A stretch of DNA of 6,520 nt from Anaerolineae bacterium (GCA_021162125.1 JAGGZG010000251.1:1-6520); one strand, 5' to 3'. Positions 1 to 6,354 are shown, numbered from the stretch's first letter. Notes: generated by a model from the sequence alone, not told the origin. Program-made: numbers and translations.

Positions 1-498
1 GAGCAGGTAAGTACCGATATTGTCCTTAACCAGGTTGAATATCTCCCCGAAGCGAAAAGCCGCACCAAGCTCCTCGGTCTCGGCATACTTGGCCAGGATG
101 GCGGGCAGGAAGACCATCAGGGCTATGCTGTAGAGCAAGTTCACACATTGCATGCATGGCATCACGATAGAGCTCATCGCGTTCGCCACGTCTTCGTTCT
201 GACTGGCAAAAGCTGATACTCCCACCATCAGGCAACACATGATGATGATTAGCGGGAGGCTGTAGATCAGGCCAATGACGAAAAGCATCAGCCCTTTCAT
301 GAATTTACCTCCCCAGTCGTCCCACTCCGGCAGGGGAAGCGAGCGGCCCTCCATGACGTTCTTGAGGGTTTCCAGCATGTAGCCAGCGGTAAAGAAAAAG
401 CCCACGATGGGAATGAGATTGATCACGCCACCGATGAGCACTTTCTTTACCCAGTCCTCATCCTCGAAAACGTACGTGAATGCCTTTCCGATATCCAT
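1..498 (-). CDS. DUF4013 domain membrane protein (N-terminal 166 residues, cut by window edge)
   Basis: This reading frame starts at an ATG (496-498) and stays open to base 1, so the C-terminus lies outside the window. The protein begins MDIGKAFTYVFEDEDWVKKV, followed by a hydrophobic segment at about 21-42 (LIGGVINLIPIVGFFFTAGY), the motif PEWDDWG at 57-63, and further hydrophobic segments at about 68-97 and 117-137. The short amphipathic start, the IP-x-x-G-x-x-x-x-GY pattern and the PEWDD motif are what I recognise as the DUF4013 family of small integral membrane proteins, whose function is unknown. Cysteines cluster at 88-89, 115 and 118, partly within membrane segments. A Shine-Dalgarno AAGGAGG (504-510) sits 5 nt before the ATG, which fixes the start. 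The gene has its own promoter (701-729) and a leader of about 195 nt. Family assignment is good; the biological role is unknown. Confidence 0.85.
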   Translation of the reverse strand, partial: MDIGKAFTYVFEDEDWVKKVLIGGVINLIPIVGFFFTAGYMLETLKNVMEGRSLPLPEWDDWGGKFMKGLMLFVIGLIYSLPLIIIMCCLMVGVSAFASQNEDVANAMSSIVMPCMQCVNLLYSIALMVFLPAILAKYAETEELGAAFRFGEIFNLVKDNIGTYLL

Positions 499-503
499 GT
501 TGC

Positions 504-510
504 CCTCCTT
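504..510 (-). promoter_or_regulatory. Shine-Dalgarno of the DUF4013 gene
   Basis: On the minus strand AAGGAGG lies 5 nt before the ATG at 498, a near-perfect match to the anti-Shine-Dalgarno sequence. It decides the start of the left-edge gene. Confidence 0.8.
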
Positions 511-561
511 GCATTGCTATAGAATTGCCCCACAAGATTTGCGTTATGCGCAGAATTTTTC

Positions 562-613
562 GGACGCAGATTGACGCAGATAAAAATGTAAAAATCAGCG
601 TTCATCCGCGTCC
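562..613. repeat. Imperfect inverted repeat made of tandem 10-bp units
   Basis: Two 20-bp arms (562-581 and 594-613) pair at 16 of 20 positions around a 12-nt A/T-only-but-one loop. Each arm is itself two 10-mers: GGACGCAGAT/TGACGCAGAT (9/10 identical) on the left and ATCAGCGTTC/ATCCGCGTCC (8/10) on the right. The composition resembles the short intergenic repeats of the type 'GCGGATGAACGC...ATCTGCGTCAATCTGCG' that I recall being scattered in Chloroflexota and some other phyla; that recollection cannot be verified here. No T-tract follows on either strand, so it is not a canonical terminator. It lies in the presumed leader of the DUF4013 gene, about 65 nt upstream of its start codon. Confidence 0.75.
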
Positions 614-639
614 CCTGGATTGGTTGCGGCAGGAGGCCG

Positions 640-659
640 CGTTATGAAACGTTATGAAA
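640..659. repeat. Perfect tandem duplication of a 10-mer
   Basis: CGTTATGAAA occurs twice in direct succession (640-649 and 650-659). A related GCGTTATGCG lies at 541-550. Just before it, GCGGC (626-630) and GCCGC (636-640) form a 5-bp stem with a 5-nt loop. All of this is within the presumed leader of the DUF4013 gene. The period equals that of the units in the neighbouring inverted repeat, about one helical turn. Confidence 0.7.
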
Positions 660-700
660 GAAGATTCGCATGGATTCTGCACGACCCGTCCGGCGATCTT

Positions 701-729
701 ATTATATCAGACTTCGCATCCTATGGCAA
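701..729 (-). promoter_or_regulatory. Sigma70-type promoter for the DUF4013 gene
   Basis: On the minus strand TTGCCA (724-729) is followed after exactly 17 nt by TATAAT (701-706). The three bases before the -10 are TGA (707-709), which makes an extended -10 (TGnTATAAT). The -35 begins only 3 bp beyond the DUF2085 stop codon. Transcription would begin near 694 and give a leader of about 195 nt carrying the 10-mer duplication and the inverted repeat. This is a sequence match, not a mapped start. Confidence 0.65.
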
Positions 730-732
730 TGG

Positions 733-1551
733 TCAGAGAGGCATGGTCAACGAGCCGGTCAGCAAATAGCGAAACAAATTCAGAACAGTGATCTCCATCA
801 AGGCACACACCAGGCCCAGGGCCAGGGGAAGAACAGCATCTCGCCAGGTCTCGGCCATTGCCTCGCGGCGGATGATGATCAGCACGATCATGGTATTCAC
901 CAGGGTAAGCGTCATCAACACACTCAAGGTGCTCAGCAGGGCTACCGGATACAACAGAATGGCTATCCGGCGTTGGACGACGTACACCATCATCGTGGCC
1001 ACGACCAGGATCATCCCCAGTTCCTTAAATCCGCGAATGGCCCGCTCCGGTGAGCCTCGTTTCCACAGGGTGAAGTTGAACACCGGCAGGACGATCATGC
1101 TCAGCGCCAGCCCGTTGAGCGTGCCGGTCGCCAATCGCAGCCAGTTGCGAGGGGTGTACAGGTGAGGGGCATTGGGAAAGAAGTTGAGGTATGAATTGAT
1201 GCCATCCACCCCCATGAGCACGATGAATCCCACAGCGACGATCAGAACTGCGGGGGGAGGCATCCCCACCGCCCGCTGTCGCCTCAGCATCCACATCGTG
1301 GTGAAGCCCAGCAACGCGCCCAGGTACGTGCCCGTACAACGCGCGCAGAGCGGCAATTGTCGTCCACCGATAAAAAACGAGTGGCTGGGAATGCGATGAC
1401 AGATACCACTGCCGATCAGATCAGCTTTATCCAGGGGGTGCCAGGGCGGGGACAGAATAAACCCGGCAATGATGACCAGGGCCACTACCAGCGCTACCTG
1501 TTCCCACCGACTGCGTTGCGTCGCCTGTGGTTTGTGATCGGCGTTTTCCAT
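733..1551 (-). CDS. DUF2085 domain integral membrane protein
   Basis: The 272-residue protein has an N-terminal hydrophobic segment (about 17-34), then a conserved block at 51-78 with C51-H52-R-x-x-x-H57-S58-F59 and C69-x-R-C72-T-G, then about five more membrane segments (roughly 74-89, 100-120, 143-160, 178-227 as two spans, 237-262). The block CHxxxxHSF...G..LPLCARCTG is the signature I recognise for DUF2085, a membrane family of unknown function; the paired Cys/His residues suggest metal or cofactor binding or a redox role, but that is inference. A charged D116-G-x-N119 lies at the end of a membrane segment. The start ATG (1549-1551) has the Shine-Dalgarno AAAGGA (1559-1564) 7 nt upstream and a good promoter 26 nt upstream. 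The length is in the usual range and no frame damage is seen. No clear terminator follows the stop, so read-through into the DUF4013 gene is possible. Confidence 0.85.
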   Translation of the reverse strand: MENADHKPQATQRSRWEQVALVVALVIIAGFILSPPWHPLDKADLIGSGICHRIPSHSFFIGGRQLPLCARCTGTYLGALLGFTTMWMLRRQRAVGMPPPAVLIVAVGFIVLMGVDGINSYLNFFPNAPHLYTPRNWLRLATGTLNGLALSMIVLPVFNFTLWKRGSPERAIRGFKELGMILVVATMMVYVVQRRIAILLYPVALLSTLSVLMTLTLVNTMIVLIIIRREAMAETWRDAVLPLALGLVCALMEITVLNLFRYLLTGSLTMPL

Positions 1552-1558
1552 GATTGAG

Positions 1559-1564
1559 TCCTTT
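1559..1564 (-). promoter_or_regulatory. Shine-Dalgarno of the DUF2085 gene
   Basis: On the minus strand AAAGGA lies 7 nt before the ATG at 1551, and no other in-frame start is better placed. Confidence 0.65.
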
Positions 1565-1577
1565 GATTTTGGAGATT

Positions 1578-1606
1578 ATTATACACCCGTTGCCAGCGCT
1601 CGGCAA
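1578..1606 (-). promoter_or_regulatory. Sigma70-type promoter for the DUF2085 gene
   Basis: On the minus strand TTGCCG (1601-1606) and TATAAT (1578-1583) are separated by exactly 17 nt. Transcription would start near 1571 and leave a short leader of about 20 nt that contains the Shine-Dalgarno. The layout matches the promoter at 701-729 (TTGCCA, 17 nt, TATAAT). The -35 is inside the small inverted repeat at 1589-1607. Confidence 0.65.
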
Positions 1607-1607
1607 C
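1589..1607. repeat. Small inverted repeat over the -35 of the DUF2085 promoter
   Basis: GTTGCC (1589-1594) and GGCAAC (1602-1607) are perfect inverted copies with a 7-nt gap that includes the palindrome AGCGCT (1595-1600). The right arm covers the -35 hexamer. It could be an operator or chance; no regulator gene is nearby. Confidence 0.4.
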
Positions 1608-1673
1608 CGGAAACACGGGGAAGCGCCCAGCAACACCCACTCGCCATCGTAGTAGGTGTCGGCTTCGCAACAA

Positions 1674-1704
1674 GGTGCGACGCACCTGGAAAGTGCGTCG
1701 CACC
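1674..1704. repeat. Perfect 12-bp hairpin downstream of ychF
   Basis: GGTGCGACGCAC (1674-1685) and GTGCGTCGCACC (1693-1704) are perfect inverted copies around a 7-nt loop (CTGGAAA). It follows a second hairpin (1717-1749) past the ychF stop on the minus strand. There is no proper T-tract on the minus strand after it, only CTTGTTG, so it may be a non-canonical terminator or an mRNA-stabilising 3' structure. The sequence looks like a dispersed intergenic repeat of this genome type, which one window cannot show. Bases 1608-1673 next to it hold nothing I can name. Confidence 0.75.
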
Positions 1705-1716
1705 CTGTCGTACCCC

Positions 1717-1749
1717 AGAGCTCCGAGGTCTCGAAGACTTCGGAACTCT
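1717..1749. repeat. 15-bp hairpin with 3-nt loop, 3' of ychF
   Basis: AGAGCTCCGAGGTCT (1717-1731) and AGACTTCGGAACTCT (1735-1749) pair at 13 of 15 positions around a CGA loop; in RNA one of the two mismatches becomes a G-U pair on either strand. It lies 18 nt past the ychF stop and would be the first structure formed in the 3' end of the kinase-ychF transcript. No T-run follows. GTCGTAC occurs in direct orientation on both sides (1707-1713 and 1761-1767), and TCTAACG is tandemly repeated at 1747-1760. Confidence 0.7.
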
Positions 1750-1767
1750 AACGTCTAACGGTCGTAC

Positions 1768-2865
1768 TCACACGTGAAATCGGAAATGGATGATGTCACC
1801 GTCCTGCACCTGGTAATCCCGTCCCTCCAGGCGCAGCAATCCCTGCTCCCGCACCGCCGCAAAAGATCCAACGGCCATCACCGTATCGTAGGACACCACC
1901 TCGGCGCGGATGAAGCCACGTTCCATGTCGGTGTGCACCTTGCCCGCCGCCTGTGGCGCGGTCGTCCCTCGCCGCACCGCCCAGGCCCGCACCTCGCGCC
2001 CGCCGGTGGTGGTGAAAAAGGTGATCAGATCCAGGAGCCGGTATCCTGCCTGTACCAGAGACTGCGTGCCCGGCATGGTCAGCCCTAGCTCGGCACGATA
2101 GGCCGCTGCATCTTCGGCAGGCCACTCGGCCAGCTCCGCCTCTAACTGCGCACAGAGAACCACCACGCCCGCGCCCTCAGCCTGGGCCCGGGCGATGACC
2201 GCCGCCGCCAGCTCACCGCCGTCTGGCAAGTCATCCTCGTCCACGTTGACCACGAACAGGCGAGGCTTTGCCGTGAGCAGGTTCAGCTCGCGTAAAAAGG
2301 CGGCCGTCTTCTCCGTGTCCGCCACGCCCCAGGCTCGCTGTCCCTGCTCCAAACGCCGGCGCAACCGCTCCAGAAGCTCTAACTTTGGGGCAGCCTCTCG
2401 CGGTCGAGCTTTGGCTTCCGAACGCACCTTCTCCAACCGCCGTTCGACAGTAGCCAGGTCGGCCAGGATCAGTTCCAGGTCCACTACCTCGATGTCGGCG
2501 ATGGGGTCCAATTCCGCCGTCACGTGAGCCACCTCTGGATCACGAAAGCAACGCACGATCATGGCGATAGCGTCCACGTTGCGGATGTGACCCAGGAACT
2601 GGTTGCCCAGGCCCTCACCGTGGCTCGCCCCTTTCACCAGGCCGGCGATGTCCACGAACTCCACCGTGGTCGGCACCACTCGTTCCGGCTGTACCAGGGC
2701 CGCAATGTCTTGCAAGCGGTGATCCTCCACTGCCACCACCCCCACGTTAGGTTCGATAGTGGTGAAGGGGTAGCTGGCGACGGGCACACCAGCGCGAGTG
2801 AGTGCATTGAACAGGGTGGACTTCCCCACGTTAGGCAGGCCCACGATCCCAATTTGTAGACTCAC
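1768..2865 (-). CDS. ychF: YchF/OLA1-family ATPase
   Basis: This is a 365-residue member of the universally conserved Obg-related P-loop family YchF, known to prefer ATP over GTP and to associate with ribosomes. The order is normal: G1/Walker A GLPNVGKS at 9-16, G3 DIAG at 72-75 followed by the family signature GLVKGASHGEGLGNQFL (75-91), a charged helical insertion (about 125-200), the non-canonical G4 NVDE at 207-210 in place of NKxD (the feature linked to ATP preference), and a C-terminal TGS domain (about 278-362) with HTDMERGFIRAEV at 311-323. Length is typical. The start codon is GTG (2863-2865): the P-loop lies only 8 residues in, as usual, and a purine-rich AGGGAG lies 7 nt upstream. 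The GTG overlaps the TGA of the upstream sensor kinase by 4 nt (GTGA), implying translational coupling. The family is essentially certain; its link to the kinase is inference. Confidence 0.97.
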   Translation of the reverse strand: MSLQIGIVGLPNVGKSTLFNALTRAGVPVASYPFTTIEPNVGVVAVEDHRLQDIAALVQPERVVPTTVEFVDIAGLVKGASHGEGLGNQFLGHIRNVDAIAMIVRCFRDPEVAHVTAELDPIADIEVVDLELILADLATVERRLEKVRSEAKARPREAAPKLELLERLRRRLEQGQRAWGVADTEKTAAFLRELNLLTAKPRLFVVNVDEDDLPDGGELAAAVIARAQAEGAGVVVLCAQLEAELAEWPAEDAAAYRAELGLTMPGTQSLVQAGYRLLDLITFFTTTGGREVRAWAVRRGTTAPQAAGKVHTDMERGFIRAEVVSYDTVMAVGSFAAVREQGLLRLEGRDYQVQDGDIIHFRFHV

Positions 2866-5800
2866 GGTGTCTCTCCCTGTGCTCTATCTTTGGCCGGGCT
2901 TTCCGGCTGGGCCTGGGGCAGGGCAATGTAGAAGGTACTTCCCTTGCCGAGCTGGCTTTCCACCCACACCCGGCCGTGGTGCCGCTCGACGATGGACTTG
3001 ACGATGGCCAGCCCCAATCCCGTGCCTTTAATGGCGATAGTATCGCGGCGTTTAATCCGATAAAATTTCTCAAACAGACGCCGCTGGTCCGCCGGGGCGA
3101 TGCCGATCCCGGAGTCTTTCACCCAAATCACCAGATAGTCATCCTGAGTCGTTATCCCCACTTCCACCGTGCCGGGCGCGGGCGTGTACTTGATGGCATT
3201 GTCCACCAGGTTGGTCACCGCCTGGCGCAACAGTACCTCGTCACCGATCATCGGTGGCAGATCGTCCGGCACATTAAGGTCCAATCTCAGGCCTTTGGCC
3301 TCCGCCCGCGCACGCAGGCTATCCACCGCCACGAGGACGATGGCTTGCAAGCGGCAAGGCCCCATATCAACCCCTATCCCGGCCTCAATCTTACCGATGT
3401 CCAGCAAGTCGTCGATCAGAGCCGTCATCTGATCAATCCCGCCCAGGATTTTGCGGATGAACTCTTCCTGCTTAGGTGTGACCTGACCGACCATCGAGAT
3501 CATCGTCGTGTAGCCACGCATAAACGTGAGCGGGGAACGCAGGTCGTGCGACACTGTAGCCACGAACTCGGACTTCATGTTGTCCAGCTCTTTGAGATAG
3601 GTGATATCCCGCATCACTGCTACCCGGCCAATGATCTGCCCTTCCGCGCCGGAGATGGGAGACACGCTGGCGTAGAGCACCCGTCCGTCTGGCGAGGGCA
3701 CCTCTTCGGCCAGTCCTCCCTCCGCATTCAACGCGCGGGCGAAAAGGTCATGCAACGGTTCGTCGGCGATGGCCTCGGTTAGCGGCATACCCACCGCTCT
3801 GCTGCCCACGATCCCGTAGATTTGCTCGGCGGCGGGGTTGATCAGCACGATCCGGTTCCGCGAGTCGGTGACGATAATCGCGTCCGCTGTGCTGGACAGG
3901 ATGGCTGCCAGGCGACGGCGCTCGCTCTCTGCGGCCTCGAACAGGCGAGCGTTCTCGGCCACCACTGCCGCTTGCCCGGCCAGCGTCGAGAGAAAACCCA
4001 GCTCCGCCTCGGTGAATTGATGTGGTTCAGCGTAGCCCACCCACATCACACCCGTGGTCCGCTCCTGAATGCGCAGCGGTAGACCGATGGCCGCATGAAT
4101 GCCAGCCTGCACCACGGCAGCAGGCACTGTCCCCCGGGCGCGGGTCAAATCACTGGCGATAAACGGGGAATCGGCACGGGCCACAGCCGCCAGCGCCTGA
4201 TCGAAATGGGCCATCGCCGCGCCGCCCTGGCCCAGAGCCACCGCCTTCTCCACTTCCCGCCGATCCGAGAGGATCACGATCCGCGCCGCCTTCGCCGAGG
4301 TACCCCGCAGTGCCCCTTTCAAAATAGGCGACAGGCACACCTCCAGGTCCAGGCTGCGGGACACTGCCTGGCTCACCTCCAGAAGCAGGGAGAGCTCGGC
4401 CAGCCGCTCTTGCAGACGGATGCGCATCTGCTCGAACACTGTGCCCAGCCGGCCCACTTCATCCTCACCGCTCACCCGCACCGGCACTTCCAGCCGGCCG
4501 CTGGCGATCTGTCCGGCAGCCGCCGCCAGGTCTTGCAATGGATGGGTCAGCCGGTGGGTAAGCAGCGGGATGGCAGCGAAGCTCACCAACGCCACCATCA
4601 CCAGGATCAGCAGAAGCGGGGTGGAGATCTCCGTCGCCTGGGCCAGGACAACCGAATAGGGAACACGGATGATCACGGACCAGGAGTGACCCTCCACGGG
4701 CAAGTAGTACACTATCTCGCGGGTACCGACTCCACTCACGTCCTCGTAAGCCAGGCCCTGCTCGGTCTGATACACCCGGCGGGGGGAATCGGCAACCGTC
4801 CAACGTGAGAGGGGCTGGAAGTTCTTGCCCGACGGGTAGGCCACGATCCGCCCTTCCTCGTCTACGATGAAGCCCTCACCTGCCCCCATCGTGCGTTGCA
4901 AGCTCAGGACAATACCCTGCAACGTGGGGTTTCGTCCTACCGCAACACGCCCCAGCAAAGCACGGCGCGCCCCCCCCAGCTCAGGCCCTTCCACCGGGAC
5001 GATGAAGGAGAGCACCAGTTCATCACGTGGGGAGTAATGCACAGGGCTCACCTGGGGCGCACCCACCTGAATTGTACGCTGGGCCAGTGTCTTCTCTTCC
5101 TCCGAAAGCACCTTTTCTTCGGGAGGTAGAGAGGGGTAGCTGCTGAGCAGCGACATGTCCGCGTCAATCAACATCAGGCGATCGAAGAAAGCCACCGAGC
5201 GCATGTCCCGTTCCAAACGCGCCTGCTGCACCAGGCTATCCTCGCTGCGCAAGTCCTCGTCCTGGGCGAAACCGGTGAGCAATGCCTGGCCGTTCTGGAA
5301 GAAGAGGGGGATGCGCTCGGAGCCGTTGAGAGCGTCACGAACCACCTGGGTCAGTACCTGACGGTCAGCAACTTTTACAGCAGTGACAGTGACTGCGTAG
5401 AAGAGGGTGGCGATGATAACCAGCACCAGGGGCACGAAGAGGAACAGGAAGCGCAGGTTAAGGCTACGTCCGTAGGGGGGCACACGGTGGGCCTGGCGCA
5501 CCGCCCGCATCGTGGGGAAGATCCAGTAGAGTGCCTGTAGTAACAAGCCGGCCAGGGCTGCTTCGACGAGGCTCGCCGGCATGCTGGCAGCCAGCACCGT
5601 CCAGCAGTAGTTCAAGGCCACCAGAATGGACGTCGGTCCAGGCACGTAATAGACGAAGAAAGAGACGAAAAGAACAGCCCAGCTCACACAAGTGGCCATC
5701 AAGGCCGCGACCAGTGGTTGGCGCAACAGGGATCCCAGCAGTCCGCGATACTCCTGGCGGATGAAAAAGGCGACAGCCAGGCCGAAAATCGCCACCTCGA

Positions 5801-6206
5801 AGGGTTGCAGCAGGCGATAGCTCTCGAAAGCGCCGCGCACCAACCCGCTGGCGAAAGCCACTATCGTCGCCGGCCCCATACCCAGCCAGGTCGCCGCCAA
5901 TAGAATGGGCACGCTGGCCAACAGGGGAAGGCCGCGCTCGCGGGGTTCCCGCGCCTGGCCCAACACCGTGGGCAGGCCCCGGCTGGGCAAGCGCAGGTCC
6001 AACACATTGCTCAGCACAACAGCGGCCAACAAGAGAGATACGAACAGCAACCACTGGCGACCGCTGAGCCGGGTGAACTCCTTTCGTCGGCGGATGAGCA
6101 CCCACAGAAGAAGGATCACCAGTATCGCCAGCAGCAGGTAGCCCTCCGCCCGCACCGGGAGTTCGAAGTATGGAGTTCCCCACTCGCCCAGCAGCCGAAA
6201 TTGCAT
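2862..6206 (-). CDS. Membrane sensor histidine kinase (multi-TM, Cache-like, HAMP, GAF, PAS, HisKA, HATPase)
   Basis: From the ATG chosen here the protein has 1114 residues. An N-terminal block holds seven to eight hydrophobic segments (about 21-39, 50-68, 93-109, 111-126, 134-150, 164-188, 194-228, 251-274). A probable extracytoplasmic double-Cache-like sensor (about 275-526, with GFIVDEEGRIVAYPSG near 445-460) follows, then a last TM (528-548), HAMP (549-601), GAF (606-756), PAS (763-871), HisKA (876-941) and HATPase_c (986-1098). Catalytic motifs are intact: H-box SHDLRSP with the phospho-acceptor His887, N-box NLVDNAIKY (Asn999, Asn1003), G1 DSGIGI (1031-1036), F-box LFEKFYRI and G2 KGTGLGL (1060-1066). 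It should autophosphorylate on His887 and pass the phosphate to an unknown response regulator; none is encoded here. Upstream in-frame ATGs exist at 6263 and 6308, giving up to 34 extra residues, but a near-consensus promoter (6262-6290) overlaps that stretch and would start transcription near 6255, so 6206 is preferred despite a weak Shine-Dalgarno (GAGG, 11 nt upstream). The ligand is unknown. Confidence 0.93.
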   Translation of the reverse strand: MQFRLLGEWGTPYFELPVRAEGYLLLAILVILLLWVLIRRRKEFTRLSGRQWLLFVSLLLAAVVLSNVLDLRLPSRGLPTVLGQAREPRERGLPLLASVPILLAATWLGMGPATIVAFASGLVRGAFESYRLLQPFEVAIFGLAVAFFIRQEYRGLLGSLLRQPLVAALMATCVSWAVLFVSFFVYYVPGPTSILVALNYCWTVLAASMPASLVEAALAGLLLQALYWIFPTMRAVRQAHRVPPYGRSLNLRFLFLFVPLVLVIIATLFYAVTVTAVKVADRQVLTQVVRDALNGSERIPLFFQNGQALLTGFAQDEDLRSEDSLVQQARLERDMRSVAFFDRLMLIDADMSLLSSYPSLPPEEKVLSEEEKTLAQRTIQVGAPQVSPVHYSPRDELVLSFIVPVEGPELGGARRALLGRVAVGRNPTLQGIVLSLQRTMGAGEGFIVDEEGRIVAYPSGKNFQPLSRWTVADSPRRVYQTEQGLAYEDVSGVGTREIVYYLPVEGHSWSVIIRVPYSVVLAQATEISTPLLLILVMVALVSFAAIPLLTHRLTHPLQDLAAAAGQIASGRLEVPVRVSGEDEVGRLGTVFEQMRIRLQERLAELSLLLEVSQAVSRSLDLEVCLSPILKGALRGTSAKAARIVILSDRREVEKAVALGQGGAAMAHFDQALAAVARADSPFIASDLTRARGTVPAAVVQAGIHAAIGLPLRIQERTTGVMWVGYAEPHQFTEAELGFLSTLAGQAAVVAENARLFEAAESERRRLAAILSSTADAIIVTDSRNRIVLINPAAEQIYGIVGSRAVGMPLTEAIADEPLHDLFARALNAEGGLAEEVPSPDGRVLYASVSPISGAEGQIIGRVAVMRDITYLKELDNMKSEFVATVSHDLRSPLTFMRGYTTMISMVGQVTPKQEEFIRKILGGIDQMTALIDDLLDIGKIEAGIGVDMGPCRLQAIVLVAVDSLRARAEAKGLRLDLNVPDDLPPMIGDEVLLRQAVTNLVDNAIKYTPAPGTVEVGITTQDDYLVIWVKDSGIGIAPADQRRLFEKFYRIKRRDTIAIKGTGLGLAIVKSIVERHHGRVWVESQLGKGSTFYIALPQAQPESPAKDRAQGETP

Positions 6207-6354
6207 CGCAGTCCGTGCCTCAGCGCATTGAACGGTCGCGGCAGTCCCCTCCCCCTCACTCATTATACACTCAGCGCAAAAGAGAGTCAAGAAAGCGTAT
6301 TCTTTCATGTAAAATTCTACCGAGATGGTATAATTCCCTCAAATGATAATCCTA
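6207..6354. other. Upstream region of the kinase gene, no gene seen
   Basis: Besides the kinase promoter (6262-6290), this stretch holds the in-frame extension of the kinase (possible ATGs at 6263 and 6308), which has no recognisable domain and no good ribosome binding site at 6308. A plus-strand TGGTATAAT (6326-6334) resembles an extended -10 but lacks a -35 and a gene to serve. It separates the kinase from the recombinase remnant. Confidence 0.5.
6262..6290 (-). promoter_or_regulatory. Near-consensus sigma70-type promoter for the kinase-ychF operon
   Basis: On the minus strand TTGACT (6285-6290, 5 of 6 to consensus) and TATAAT (6262-6267, 6 of 6) are separated by exactly 17 nt. The predicted transcription start is near 6255, giving a leader of about 49 nt before the ATG at 6206. 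The ATG at 6263 lies within the -10 box and could not be translated from this promoter. Confidence 0.7.

Noticed and set aside
1427..1703. Minus-strand frames running into the start of the DUF2085 gene (69 codons each)
   Set aside because: They overlap the promoter, Shine-Dalgarno and start of the DUF2085 gene and show no domain. Part of one (DTYYDGEWVLLGAS at about 1625-1665) looks slightly coding-like but I could not link it to a family.
1674..1749. Canonical rho-independent terminators
   Set aside because: The stems are strong but neither is followed by a T-tract on the minus strand, so they are reported as hairpins/repeats with a possible termination role only.
2976..3782. Plus-strand open frame of 268 codons
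   Set aside because: It is antisense to the catalytic core of the kinase, whose H, N, G1 and G2 motifs are intact. The plus-strand translation is rich in His, Gln and Arg with no domain, typical of a shadow frame in GC-rich DNA.
4095..4808. Plus-strand open frame of 237 codons
   Set aside because: Antisense to the Cache/HAMP/GAF region of the kinase; low-complexity composition and no ribosome binding site recognised.
5464..6183. Minus-strand open frame of 239 codons in another frame
   Set aside because: It overlaps the kinase membrane block, which reads as clean transmembrane helices in the kinase frame; this frame gives Gly/Pro/Arg-rich sequence without membrane segments.
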